This document shows positions 1 through 11,481 of a stretch of DNA of 64,000 nt, one piece after another. Below the pieces are notes generated by a model. The model was given only the letters and a program-made list of their open reading frames with translations, was not told the DNA's origin and ran no database searches. The stretch is from Tenodera sinensis. Lineage: Eukaryota; Arthropoda; Insecta; Mantodea; Mantidae. Within the stretch, counting starts at the first letter, position 1, and every line of letters starts with the position of its first letter. The stretch spans positions 47,348,839 to 47,412,838 of the forward strand of contig CM060974.1 in NCBI GenBank assembly GCA_030765045.1, in the 5' to 3' direction. The translations under genes were made by a program, and so were the position numbers.

Positions 1-704
1 TGACAGGCATCTGATGCTAGGCACTGGCATGTAAGTCCTTCGTAAGGGGAGGGTAATCAGGTAAAGAAATAAGAGTAAATGAAATGTCAATTACTGTTAA
101 ACCATAACATACAGACAAAAGGTTATCAAAAGTAAAATGTAAATCTTGATAAAGCAATCAGCTTGTCAACTACATTTTAGTAATATGCATTATTTCACAG
201 ACTTTTTGCCGCTGATTTTAAGACGCTTTATAATTTTTATAAGACCTGTGAAGCATTAAGATCAGAAGAAACTACAGTTCAAAAGTATTGGAAAGCACGA
301 ATGCTAATGGCTTCATTGCCAGATGCAAGGCACTAGAAAACAACAAACAGCATAATTTTTATAAATGTGAGTTGTCATTTGTTTCTTCTAGTGTCCTAGG
401 AACACTACCAAATTTTATCATGACAAACATATTCTCTGTAGGCTTGTTAATAACCACTTTGTTGTGATTTTTTTGTTGTTGCAAATGTACAAATAGGGGA
501 ATTGCTTGCAGAACTTTTTTGAATAGTTGCTGTTAAACACACCTGAAAGTTGATTCAGTTTTCAGAGTCTGTATTGCCCCAAACATCGGACTGTTACTAT
601 CTTTAACTTATATCTCAACATGTACATAGTGTTCTCAAAGATTCTGTTTTCAGATTTAATTCTCTGCCTCCTACATAATAATGCTAAATTTTTTAATATT
701 TCAG
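1..704. other. AT-rich non-coding, possible intron
   Basis: No convincing coding region is seen. The stretch ends in a pyrimidine-rich run followed by AG at 703-704, which reads well as a splice acceptor for the zinc-finger exon that follows. A 19-base string near 302-320 (gctaatggcttcattgcca) recurs near 61719, so part of this stretch may belong to a dispersed repeat. Confidence 0.4.
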
Positions 705-1254
705 ATTATGTACAGAAGCAGTTTCTGGTGCTAGCAGTAGTAAGACAGCATTGCCCTCTGCAGAAGTCTCAGGAAGAGATTCAAGCTTCGATAATGGAAA
801 GAATTACCTTGATCATGAACTTAGGAAAACTGATGTCACAGAAATACCAACTGCAGAAAAACAAGTTTTCTCTGAACAATCTAGTAAATGTAATGATGGA
901 AAAGAAATGTACACAAGGCCTTTATTGTCTCAAGAACAAAAGAGTTTGAACCATAAGGGCAAAGGATCACATAAATGTAACATTTGTGGAAAGGCTTTTG
1001 ATTGGCTCTCAAATTTGAAAAGACATAATATGAGTCATGAGGGTACAAAGCCTCACCAGTGCAAAACTTGTGATAAGAGCTTTACTCGATTGTCAAGTTT
1101 GAAAACCCATAATTTAATTCATGAGGGTAAGAAGCCCCACCAGTGTAAAACTTGTAACAAGAGCTTTACTCAGGTGGCACATTTGAAAACCCATATTTTA
1201 ATTCATGAGGGTAAAAAGTCCCAGGATAAAATTTGGATGGATTTATTCAGTTAG
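705..1254 (+). CDS. C2H2 zinc-finger protein, 3' exon (partial)
   Basis: The reading frame is open from the AG at 703-704 to a TAG at 1252-1254, with no ATG near its beginning, so it reads as an internal or terminal exon in phase 2 rather than a whole gene. It encodes an acidic, Ser-rich lead of about 90 residues and three tandem C2H2 fingers at roughly 985-1220. Each has the C-x2-C-x12-H-x4-H pattern (CNICGKAF...KRHNMSH; CKTCDKSF...KTHNLIH; CKTCNKSF...KTHILIH), joined by HEGxKPHQC linkers close to the TGEKP type. Proteins of this family normally bind DNA in the nucleus. The third finger is followed by HEGKK and then a non-finger tail, and more finger remnants lie just downstream, so the gene has probably lost fingers. 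It could be a living gene with a shortened array or a recent pseudogene. Confidence 0.6.
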
Positions 1255-1330
1255 ATTTGAAACAATGTAATCTGATTCATTTGTGATTGCTTTACTCAGA
1301 TTTGAAGCGACATAGTATGATTGATGAAGG
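1236..1330 (+). pseudogene. Decayed fourth and fifth C2H2 fingers
   Basis: After the third finger the DNA still resembles finger sequence but with stops and missing cysteines. 1238-1280 reads as a shortened LKQCNLIH-type finger helix, and 1281-1330 reads as CDCFTQ followed by LKRHSMIDEG with one frame disruption. The array therefore once held at least five fingers, and the TAG at 1252-1254 truncates it. Confidence 0.5.
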
Positions 1331-1345
1331 TATTTTGAGTATTTC

Positions 1346-2615
1346 ATGTTTATTTTAATACAAATACATTTTGATAAGGGCAACAGTAGTATTTTACACA
1401 AACCCGAACACTAATTTTTGTCTTAATTATACCGTTCCCACTCTTACCACTTTATTGAGCTACAGTGACTCCTGGGACTCAAACGACTCAGACCCTGTGG
1501 TTGCTGAGCTTATTGGGGTCATATTTATCATGTACATTATTTCTTCTTTTGTCTCTTACTAATTTTTTCTAACTTTTCTCAACCACTTGGCTTTTACTCT
1601 TCCTAAAAGATTTTCTATTTTAAGTATGTTTCTCGATTTTCTATTTCCTGCATTATTAATGTAATTAATATATTAATCATTCCTTTTTACCATTTTCTTC
1701 CTTAGAATATTTGTTCCCTCAGATTCTAAAATTATATGCCACATAGCTCTTCTATTGCACAAAGGGCACTTCTCCAGATCGCTCCCTCATATTGAGCCTG
1801 TAAGAGAAATTGTACACCCAGAATATTTATACAATTCTTAAGAAATATACTGGTATTGATTCGCAAGCAGCACATCACTTTAAAACTGCTATAAGCCTTT
1901 TAATTTTACTGCACCTGTTCTTGTACATGTCAATTTTTCTACCACTGTTTTATCATATACTTTTCCCTACTCCACTCAACTTTCATTTCCCAATATATTC
2001 TTGATGAACTTTCCAAATTGAAACTTTGAAATGTTTCTGTTCATCTTCCAGCCTTAACCTAATTATTTTGCACACACCATTTTCTAGCGATTTTCTCTTC
2101 CTCCACATGTTGCCAAAACTTGACTCAACAATGACTTCCTTTAAGTTACTCAACCAGGTATCATTATGACCAAACCTTTCTTGTGCTAACAGACCCTCAT
2201 GTAAAACATTCTGTTAATCTAGTTTTCTCACCCTAAACCAATATTTCAACACTTTTTGTTAAATGTTTCCTCTAATTCAAATTCTTCCTAGTTTCAGTTG
2301 TGACACACCATAGGGTGAGGCATCATGAATGTAAGAAGCTAGTATAAAACTTGGGATATTGCTTACTTTACATCTCATAAAGTCCAACACTGGACAGGCT
2401 TAAATGAGCACTGACGGAACCTGCCCAGAAGTATCAGTGCAGGTAATCTTGATAGTTGCAGAGCCTTTTGCTGTCGATATCTGTACTAATGCCCCAGATG
2501 TATATTTTGTGGATGATATTGTTAGAAGCAAGATATTTACTGTGTATTGTGAAAATGAATATTCTATATCATTATCTTCCTTTCATAGAAGTTTGAAAAC
2601 AGTGTTGTTATAATT
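1346..2615. other. Non-coding, nothing recognised
   Basis: AT-rich sequence with only short chance ORFs; no repeat structure or domain was recognised by eye. Confidence 0.4.
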
Positions 2616-2680
2616 AATTTAATTTAAAAGGTGAGTCAAATAACTCTAAACAACACTTACATTTATAATTTTCCGGAACG
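2616..2680. repeat. Left inverted repeat flanking PLE-A
   Basis: About 65 bp that match the reverse complement of 4015-4082 with few differences (shared core ttacatttataattttc). Penelope-like elements are known to carry terminal repeats (pLTRs) in direct or inverted arrangement, and this pair encloses the PLE-A coding remnant. Confidence 0.75.
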
Positions 2681-2689
2681 CATTTCAGA

Positions 2690-3953
2690 TAGAACACATA
2701 GAACACATTAAAGACTTCAAATTAACAGAAGAGGACACCCTTGTTTCCTTTGACGTAAAGTCACTATTCCCCAGTATACCAATAGAAAAACTCCCATCAC
2801 TGATCAAAAACTGGCTCAAATCACTAGGAATGTCATCATAAGAAATTGCAGAATAAATAGAACTTACCAAATTGTACAAAGAACAAATTTTTTTCCAGTT
2901 CCAAACAAAGTATTTCCTTCAAACTTCAGGTTTAGCAATTGGCAACCATCTCTCACCGTTCTTAGCAGATATTTACATGAGTTCATTAGAAATAAGGACT
3001 ACAAAAGGTTTCCCGTGGATGTTCAAACTCTGGCAGCAATACTTAGATGACATATTTGCAATAGTTTCTAAAAGACACATCAGTGATGCATTAAAACTTC
3101 TAAACATACAGGACAAAAGCATACATTTCATAGTGGAGGTGGAAAAAGATGATAAATTACCATTTGTAGATCTAAAATTAATCAAAACCAAGGATAGAAT
3201 AAATTTCGGTATTCAGAGAAAACCAACACTACATAAAAGCTAATAGTTACAATCTTCAATAGTTTAACTTATAGATTGGTGAACATCCCTCTTCCAGTTG
3301 AAGAATAGAAAACAGAATATTAAAAATAATTGAAATAGCACAAAATATGGCTTCCCCAAAGAATTAGTAGATAAAAAAGTAAAACGAGCAGAAAAGAAAA
3401 AATTACTAAAAGAAACTACAACTTTCACAGCAGCAGAAACAGAACTGACATTAAAAAAATTCACTTACAATCATGGGCCTCTGATAAATTTACAAAGCTG
3501 TTCAAGGAATACAACATTCAGCTAGCACCAGTAAACCATTACTCCATAAAAAACCTGCTGCTTTCAAACATCAAAGATGCTGTTCCACCTAACAAAAAGC
3601 CGGCATATACCAAATTGAATGCAGTGATTGTAATGAAGTATACATCAGAAAAACCAAAAGAAATTTTAGAAATTAGATCCAAGGAACACGTTAGGAACAT
3701 CAAGAGTAAACAATTAGGAAAATCAGCAGTTCCTTTTCACTTTTGGACAAAAAATAATGACATACAGACAGAACCGAAACTCCTCAAACACATAACCAGA
3801 AGACAAGAGCTGTCCGCATGGGAACAAATGTTCATTTTAAAAAATAGAAACCGAGTATTTAATTTCGGCATTCCCCAGAAAGATATTTTCAGCAAGTTCC
3901 TTGAACTGTTACCAAAAGAAACATCAGAAGAAGCATCACCATCCGCACCATGA
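2690..3953 (+). pseudogene. PLE-A: Penelope-like RT + GIY-YIG endonuclease, decayed
   Basis: A degraded Penelope-like retroelement ORF. In order: VSFDVKSLFPSIPI (RT motif, ~2735-2790), a premature stop near 2840, then an open block 2872-3243 with SGLAIGNHLSPFLADIYM, the catalytic YLDDIF (usually YVDD, ~3040-3060), LPFVDLKL and QRKPT. After about 200 bp with stops comes the GIY-YIG nuclease: GIYQIECSDCNEVYI near 3602-3650, then, after a frameshift, KEHVRNIKSKQLGKSAV to the end at 3953. PLE proteins normally pair reverse transcription with target cleavage by GIY-YIG. The N-terminal third is missing, and several stops and frameshifts make it non-functional. It resembles PLE-B more than PLE-C. 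Confidence 0.85.
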
Positions 3954-3975
3954 AATACCATGGAAACCCAGTTAT

Positions 3976-4020
3976 TGTCCTGTTGATGATGGAGGAAAGT
4001 TAACCTCCGAAACATGTTCC
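3976..4020 (+). ncRNA. Hammerhead-ribozyme-like motif downstream of PLE-A
   Basis: TGATGA at 3984-3989, then a 5-bp stem GGAGG (3991-3995) / CCTCC (4004-4008) with an 8-nt loop, then GAAAC at 4009-4013 and a short palindromic CATG. This matches the hammerhead order CUGAUGA, stem II, GAAA, very short stem III, except that the first core C is T here. Hammerhead motifs are established in the pseudo-LTRs of Penelope-like elements. With that change it is likely weak or inactive. Confidence 0.5.
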
Positions 4021-4082
4021 AGAAAATTATAAATGTAAGTGTTGTTTAGTGATATTATTTGACTCACCTCTTAAATTAAATT
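4015..4082. repeat. Right inverted repeat flanking PLE-A
   Basis: Reverse-complement partner of 2616-2680, overlapping the end of the hammerhead-like motif. The arms differ by a few substitutions and a short indel, indicating an old insertion. Confidence 0.75.
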
Positions 4083-5230
4083 CTATTTTATCCCTGCCAT
4101 TTGACGAATAAACTTATAAGTGTAAGCTGACTCTCACTGCTATGGCTAGATTTGTTAATATTGTTGATCTCACACCATTGTGTCATAACAAACAATGCTT
4201 GAAGTTCCTATGCTGCCAAAGTTTATTAAGAAGAGGCCTGTTATGTCAGGAGTGCGATGCTGCCATTCACACCATTACAAAATGGCATTGTAAATATTAA
4301 CTATTTTCACATAAGCAAGGGCTTGAAAATTTTTAAGAGTCCGAGGCAAGGGGTACATGGTTTGGGAACTCTAGGTTACCATCTGCTAAATACTCCTTGT
4401 TACCTTAGCTGTGGCCACGCATTTTGATGTGAGCAAACTGTTATCTGTCGTTCTGTTGTAGACACAAAGATAAGTCACAACACAATGGCTAATTGGTTCA
4501 CCTATTGTCAGGAGATATGCATATCCTCAGTAGATAACAATTGCATCAACAGGGGCAAAATAGGCTGTGCCGAACATGTGGTTCGCATAAAAGAATGCAA
4601 AATTAAAGGAGCAAATAGCATTGTGGCTTCATCATGGAAGGAAACTGGATTGGTCAATGTGGTCACCAATGAAATACAGATGACAGTAAGGTATTGGCAT
4701 TTTTAACATTGGTTACAAAGTCTAGGGTGATAATGGGAGCAATTTTGTAACAAGGCAACTTATCTGATACCAAAATCAGCCCATGCGCAGTAAGTACATC
4801 TAGCCTTACACTACATTAATTTTATTTTGAACAAATTTATTTCTGACTGTTTAGAGGCTAGTTGTGGTTTATTTGTATGTTGAAACTTTCTATGGAATGG
4901 AATATCTCATCTGATGTCAGAACATACAAAACATGTTTGCATAGTGTAAAATAAGGAAGAGCCAATGTGATAACTTTATATGGTTCGGAGGTTTGAACAA
5001 CCAAAAGGCCATCAATATCGAAAAAGCACATCTATTTCAGAAATAAGAAAACAAGTGAAGGAAACCGATACTCCCATGTTTTGGATAAAAGTGTGGAACA
5101 TTACCTATAAAAAGAAGGAATTATTACATGATATTAGAGGAGAAAAGGAATTTTTACAATTGGACTATAAAAAAGAGAGCAATAGCAGTAATAGTAACCG
5201 TTTTTTAGAGAGCACCATAGTTTTATGTTT
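4083..5230. other. Unassigned sequence
   Basis: No domain was recognised. A 73-codon ORF at 4485-4706 has no identifiable family and is probably chance. The stretch lies between PLE-A and the LINE-A/SINE region. Confidence 0.35.
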
Positions 5231-5406
5231 TGGCGGTCACATCGCTCTCTCACAACCCCCAGAATGTCTGGGGGACCACACCTGTCGTTGGTTTACGGGT
5301 CTCACCGACCTGACCGGGAGAATTATGAAAATAAATTCACCGACCATATCCTCTGATTACCAATCAGAAGACGTATTACATGCCATGATAGGTCAGCATG
5401 TTAGGG
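5231..5406 (-). mobile_element. SINE body fragment (same family as 61.4-kb SINE)
   Basis: On the minus strand this reads like the body of the tRNA-derived SINE at 61371-61637: shared blocks are the cctatcatggca-type segment, a central cccggtcaggtc-type block and a final aaccaacgacaggtgtggtc-type block leading to cagacattctgggggtt. The tRNA-like head is not visible here. It accounts for the long open frame 4980-5606 on the other strand, which I do not call as a gene. Confidence 0.5.
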
Positions 5407-5614
5407 GTTACGGTTTTATAGAAAAATTAGAGAAATGGAGAGGTTGGAAAAATAAAGACTCCCTAGCCCTCAGGAACCCTAATAGCATAGGGGTCGGAAG
5501 AGAACAAGAGATGACCAAGGTAAGGTCAGATAGGAAAGTTACAGTGAGGAGCAAAACGCCAGTAAGTGGAAGTAATGTTCTACTCAGCTTGGGTACCTTG
5601 TGGTAGCCATTCAC

Positions 5615-7464
5615 ATATCCCCTGGACGGAGACCCCTGAGTACATTTATACGGTATTTACAATCCTCCCAGGAATGAACCAGATCTCTCACTTGTTGACC
5701 AATTAAATAAAACAATCGTAATTGGGGATTTCAATGCACATTCCAAAAGATGGGGTTATGAAAAAGTGGATTCTACAGGGAAGATAGTGGAAGAATTTTT
5801 GAATACCACAACTTTTGAACTGATTTATAGTAAAGAAGATCCCACAACCTTCATACATTATTCTGGAGCGGGCAGTAACCCAGACCTCTTGTTAGCCACA
5901 ACAGATATTGTTTCAAAAATTAAAAAACAAATTATAGAAGATCCAAGTTCTGGTCACAGAGCAGTAATTGCTGATATAAAACTAGAGAATACAAATAACA
6001 GTCAAGGTTATCTATATTGGAACTTCATAAAAGCAGATTGGAACAAATATAAAACTGAATTAGAACATACATTTAAAGAACAAACAAACTCACAGCTGCA
6101 TGACCAACCAGATCATATGAACAAAGAATTCTGTAAAGTCATCCTAGAAACTGCAAAAAAACATACTCCTCGTGGAAGAATTAAAAATTTCAAACCCTTT
6201 CGGAACCCCCAGTTAGAAGATCTGAAAAAGCAAAGGGATATAGCTAGAAATACAGCTGAACAAACAAAAAACATATCAGATACACATATATGGCGGAAGA
6301 AATGTGCCTCACTAAAAAATGAAATTAATACTGCTAAAAGGAATCACTTTAATAATTTCTTAGAAAAAATGGATTATAGGACAGATGGTTACAAAGCTCA
6401 TAAGTTCATAAAAAATGTCAAGGACAGGAAAGAAAACAACAGCACACCTATCATGCACAACAATAAAATGTTAGTAAATGATGCAGTCATAGCTGAAACA
6501 TTCAATAAATATTATGCTAATTCACACAAAGTAACAAGAAATAATAAAAAGGAACGTAAAGAATTTAAGAAAGATTTGAAACAAGAAAGAGAATGTAGTC
6601 CTAACACTCAGTGCAATATCTTTTTTCAAAATTTTAATATGCAAGAATTGAACATTGCAATAAGTAATCTAAAAAACAAAGTCTCCTGGGCCAGATCACA
6701 TACATCCAGAGTTCATAAAAAACCTTGGAAAAACAGCAAAACAACAACTACTGAAACTCTACAATCTATCCTGGAAAACCACTGTACCTGCTGAATGGCG
6801 AAAAGCAATAATTGTCCCTCTCTTGAAGAAAGACAAAACAGCATCAGAAATAAAAAATTATAGACCAATAGCTCTTACCAGCATAATAGCAAAAGCGATG
6901 GAAAGAATGGTGTCAAACAGGTTAAATTGGTTCCTAGAATCACAAAATTTAATATCCCCATGTCAAGCTGGATTCAGAGAGTTCCACTCTACAAATGAAC
7001 AAGTCTTACTTCTCAGTCAAGAAATCAAAGCCTCCTTCAATAGAAAAGAAGATAATTTATCTGTTTTTATTGAATTTCAAAGTGCATATGATTCTATATG
7101 CAGAACAAAACTACTAAAGAAAGTAAAAAAAAATAGGGATACAAGGTCCAATGTTTTCATGGCTATGTCATTTCCTAACACAACGCTTTATTGCAACCAG
7201 ATACGGAAGAAATATATCTAATTATAAACAAGTACACCGTGGCTTGCCACAAGGTGCAGTGCTCAGCACTACACTTTTTAATATATTTATTAATGATCTA
7301 CTACAACAAATACAAGAATCAGGCGTGAAGTGTGCACTATTTGCTGATGACTTGGTAATGTGGACTTCAAAACCAAAAAGCAAAAGTACAGAACTGGAAA
7401 AAACCATGCAACAATCCTTAACCAACTTACAGAGGTGGACCACAGAAAATATAATGACTGTTAA
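5615..7464 (+). pseudogene. LINE-A, 5' part: AP endonuclease end and reverse transcriptase
   Basis: Non-LTR retrotransposon coding remnant. It starts inside the AP-endonuclease domain: YNPPRNEPDLSLVDQL, IVIGDFNAHSKRWG (~5725-5760) and SGHRAVIADI (~5950). The linker follows (5990-6690), then the RT: KDKTASEIKNYRPIALTSIIAK (~6828), GFREFHST, FIEFQSAYDS (the first catalytic Asp is Glu), RGLPQGAVLSTTLFNIFINDL (~7240) and FADDLVMW (~7340). Frames break near 6800 and 7150. Reading is interrupted at TTAA 7461-7464 by a piggyBac and resumes at 9972. The N-terminal half of the endonuclease is missing. The RNase H that follows places it in an RNase H-bearing LINE group (I-like), which is inference. Confidence 0.85.
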
Positions 7465-9971
7465 CACTAGAATCCTGGAAGCGGTCATTTTGACCGTTCT
7501 TGATATTTAAATAAGTATAGTTCCCCCGGTTTTTAAAAACGAAGCCTGGCCTTTCATGACTTTTCCTGATGTACCCTCTAGTTTTATGTAGCATAATAAT
7601 TTACAGCATGTCATTATTTACATGGGCGTTTTTTCGTGTTTGACCATGAACCCCGGAGACGGTCATTTTTGACCGTTACAATTATTTTGTTAGGCTTTCG
7701 CTCGCACTGTCGTTGGATTTCTCACTGTCACTAATCTGCTTTGTTCGTCTTCATACCAACTGTTCATTATAGTAGTGTACGTTGTGAATCTATGCCTGTA
7801 ATATGTCTCGTGGTTTGAAACCAGATGAAATCCTGGCTATATTTCATGATATACCAGACGATGTATCAGGTGGTAGTGGTGAAGGTGATTATCAATCTCC
7901 AGCTGAATCAGAACAATCGGAAGATGAGTCGTTCAGTGAAGATTATTTGAATGGTAAGTATGAAACTGTATTCCTAATAGGTGCATTTATGTAGTTAGTC
8001 ATTTCCTTGTTTATACACAATATACACATATATTTGCTTTGCTTATTTATTTTCAGAAAATCAAATTCAGGATAACATTTCCTGTAATTCTCGTGCTGCA
8101 AGGGAGGTAAGAAGATATGGGCATAGCTCGATACAACCATCATTTGAAGATCACTTGCAGCACTGTGTATTCCATGCAATTTGAGTGCATCACAAGCGGC
8201 AAGTGAAAATAGAATGCCTACTAGTAATACTAAAGCTTCAGGTAACGCAACCACTTCAACACAACCAATAATAACAAAGAGGCAGAAAAAAGGCAGCATG
8301 AAGAGAATAAACTTCTTGCACTTAGTAGAGATAAGGGTACTGAGTGGCAGATCATAGATCCAGGTCGCAATCCTGGTAGAACAGAATAACATAATGTTGT
8401 GAAAGAAAAAGGCCCTACTGCTTCTGCTAAGGGACATGTAAGGGACAGCAACCATGCATCTGCTTGGAAGTTGTTCATTGATGAGTCGATACTTCGACAT
8501 ACCATAAAATGTACAGAGATTGAAACAAGAGAGAAGAAACATGAGAAATGGATTGTTTCCTTGGATGAGCTGGACGCTTTCAAGAGCGTAATTTACTTGT
8601 GGGATACACTTGGGTACAGAAGCCTTGAACTAGCTGAACTATGGTCCAAAAAGTGGGGCCACCTATATTTTCTGATACCATGGCAAGGGACAGATTCGTG
8701 GAACTGATGAGACTTGTTACGATTTGATGTCAGGTCATCCCGATCTGAAAGGCTAAAGACGGATCACTAGCTAAAACACTGAAGGAGTCAGGCACTAGTA
8801 TAGTAGGAACTGTGAATAGATCGAGACGAGAAGTTCCTGATCAAATAAGAAATTCCAGATCTCCTCTTTATGATACCATTCTCATGAAGAAAAACGATGG
8901 TATTTTGCTAACCAGCTACCAAGGAAAGTCACAGAAGAATGTAATTATAATGAGTACACTTCACAACTCATGTGCAATATCTGCAGCCTCCAAGAAACTT
9001 CCTGAAACAGTTCAGTTTTACAATAGGAAATATGGAATGGATGTGATTGATGAGATGGCACGATTGTATTCCGTTAGTGCTGGTATCCGCAGATGGCCGA
9101 TGCATGTTTTTATTTTTTTACAACATATTGGACCATAAACGCTTGGATAGTGTTTCGAGAAACAATTGGCAAGGAACTTTCACGCCGCAGATTCATCCTT
9201 CAACTCGCTGATGAGCTAAGAGAAGCCTATTTGGGAACCAGACAACGTTGTATACAGACTAATCCAACCGAAGAACATCCAGCCCCTAATCGCCGACGAA
9301 AGTGTCAAATAGGTCATAACTGCACACAGAATAAAGCAAGCAATTCCTCTCATATTTGCAATAAACCAGTATGTGGAAAATGCACAGCAGAAGTTAGAAA
9401 AGCTCTTAAGTTAATGTTCATAACAATGGAAGGAACTTTCTGTGTAAGTGTTAACATAATTGTCATACTGTAATAGGTTTACTAATATAAAGATATTTGT
9501 TGCAATATTACTGTTCTATTATACACAAAGTTGTGTTATCACATTCATAATCCTAAATATTCTTAGTTGCACTATTACACTATATTCCGCCTTTCTGAGA
9601 ATTTGAACTATTTTTTTTATTTGAATAAACATACTGTTGAAAAATAGAGATAAATAAAGGATATACGTTCATCGTACAGGCTTTTTTTATATACTACCAA
9701 ATTAAATTTTTTTTCTCCATTACCACAAGATTATTAGAGAAAACATTTAGCATAGAAAATTCGAATGTATGTCCTAGAAAGGCAATTTTCCAATAATTTA
9801 TACATACACAGTGATAATATATTGGACCTAGTTACTTAATAATAACAATATTACACTGGTAAGAAATAAGTTGTAAAATGTACATGGAAAAGGCAAAGAA
9901 AAAGCGAATGGTCAAAAATGACCGCTACCGTAGATAATGGTAGCTGGCGAGCGCCAGGGTTCTAGTGTTAA
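7461..9971. mobile_element. piggyBac element with TTAA target duplications
   Basis: The element runs 7465-9967, flanked by TTAA at 7461-7464 and 9968-9971. Its inverted ends are cactagaatcctgg and, reverse complemented from the right, cactagaaccctgg (13 of 14). The empty site is confirmed inside the window: the second LINE-A copy near 50155 reads gactgttaatacaacaaaatc without the insert. Subterminal palindromes of the type cggtcattttgaccg occur at 7482-7496, 7669-7686 and 9910-9923. At 2.5 kb it is near full size, but the transposase core is deleted. Confidence 0.92.
7803..9472 (+). pseudogene. piggyBac transposase, internally deleted
   Basis: Exon 1 (from ATG 7803) encodes an acidic N-terminus with DIPDDVSGGSGEGDYQSPAE. 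A GT at about 7955 and a TTTTCAG just before 8057 look like an intron. Further on, 8399-8707 carries the N-terminal dimerisation region (WKLFIDESILRHTIKCTE, SLDELDAFKSVIYLWDTLGYRSLELAELW). The segment with the catalytic DDD residues is missing between about 8700 and 8800. The C-terminal part resumes at 8812: RSRREVPDQI, LPETVQFYNRKYGMDVIDEMARLYSVSAGIRRWP, and after a frameshift NAWIVFRETIGKELSRRRFI and a Cys-rich tail (C-x-H-x-C...HICNKPVCGKC) that binds element ends in the family. It cannot be catalytic. Confidence 0.85.
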
Positions 9972-11477
9972 TACAACAAAATCAAACTACCAAATCTTTT
10001 CACTAAGAAACAAACCACTAAAAATAAAACTAAATTTTGAGGGTCAACAATTACCAGAAACAAAGGAAGCAAAGTATTTAGGAGTTACATTTGATACCAA
10101 ACTTACATGGACCAAAGAAATAGAAAATGTAATACAAAGAGCAGAGAGGCGCCTTTCACTGTTAAAACATCTGACAGGAATGAAGTGGGGATGTTCCAGA
10201 GCAACGCTTAGCACAACATACAATGTATATATAAAACCATTATTTACTTACTGCAGCGAAGTTCTTGTAACAGCAAACAAAAAAAATTCAAATCTTTCAA
10301 AACCAAAGTCTGAGATTAATTACAGGTGCTATCAAAACCACACCAATAGCAGCTATGGAAATACTAACCAACCAATACCCCATTGAATATGAAATAGAAA
10401 AAGCGGCTCTTATTCAACACGAAAAGTTGATCAGACTCTCATTCAATACATGGCACAAGAGAAATTTTACACATACACTAAAGACTCAGGAGAGCTTTCT
10501 TTCCAAAATTCAAGACATCAAGAGGGATGTACACCTTCCTAATTCAAAGGAAAACTTCATATCTAAAGTCAATCCAACACATACATTAGAAATCACATAT
10601 TTTTTACACCTGACAGAAGAAGTTAAAAAAAGTGATACTCCAACTAATGTTCTAAAATTATTGGCATTAGAGACAATCCATACTAGATTTCCAGAACATG
10701 AGTGGCTCCATATTTATACTGATGGATCATTGATATCAAACCAAGATGGAGCAGGTGCTGGAGTCACATGTCACCTCTTTTCCTATTACAAATCTTTAAG
10801 TTATGGAACTACTAACTCTGATGGAGAAATTGAAGCAATTCGAATGGCCCTACAAAATCTTTTGTACAGAATTTCACATTTTCAACAAGCAGTTATTCTC
10901 TCAGATTCCAGGGCAGCAATTATAGCAATTACTTCCAAGTTGTCACCAAAAAACCAAACTATTATAGAATGTTGGAAGATGCTTAGCCATCTAACAGCAC
11001 TTCAAAAACATCTAGTCTTCCAATGGATACCGGCTCACTGTGGACTGAGTGGTAATAGGAAAGCTGATTTTCTTGCAAAAAAGGGTACCAGCAGTGTACA
11101 AAAATCTATAGTTAATTTACCATTTTATGCAGCTAAAAGATTAGTCAACTCTGAATTAAAAAAAATTATTGCAAAATATTACTATGAAAAATCAAAGAAT
11201 AAAAGATGGGAACTACCAAACATTCAAACAGTGATTCCTGAGTATCCTCGAAAAACAGCAGTTGCAACCTTCAGGTTGATTACAGGACATGATTAACTGG
11301 CAAAACATTTAAGCAGAATTGGGATATGTTCTTCACCACTCTGTCCTCTATGTGATCTGCAAGAGGAAATGGATCGAGACCACCTTCAAATATGCCCGTC
11401 CACTTCTAGTGCCCCATCCATCAGTGAAAAATATTAGAGAGCAAGAGGATTAATGACTTCATTGTCAGAAATCCAGC
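9972..11477 (+). pseudogene. LINE-A, 3' part: RT thumb, RNase H and CCHC tail
   Basis: Continuation of LINE-A after the piggyBac. 9972-10386 encodes the RT C-terminus (AKYLGVTFDTKLTWTKEIENVIQRAERRLSLLKHLTG). After a frameshift, 10355-11296 encodes the connection and an RNase H domain: IYTDGSL (~10717), DGEIEAIRMAL (Glu), ILSDSRAAI (Asp) and WIPAHCGLSGNRKADFLAKKG (His/Asp), so all the catalytic acidic positions look present. Translation stops at TAA after TGHD, but the DNA goes on as SPLCPLCDLQEEMDRDHLQIC, a C-x2-C...H-x4-C finger usual at the C-terminus of these LINEs. The tail is then cut by the LTR element at 11482 and continues after 14230. Confidence 0.85.
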
Positions 11478-11481
11478 ATTA

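Noticed and set aside
4485..4706. 73-codon ORF MANWFTYC...
   Set aside because: No recognisable family and no supporting signals; left unassigned.
4980..5606. 208-codon open frame
   Set aside because: It overlaps a SINE body on the opposite strand and has no domain; the frame is chance.
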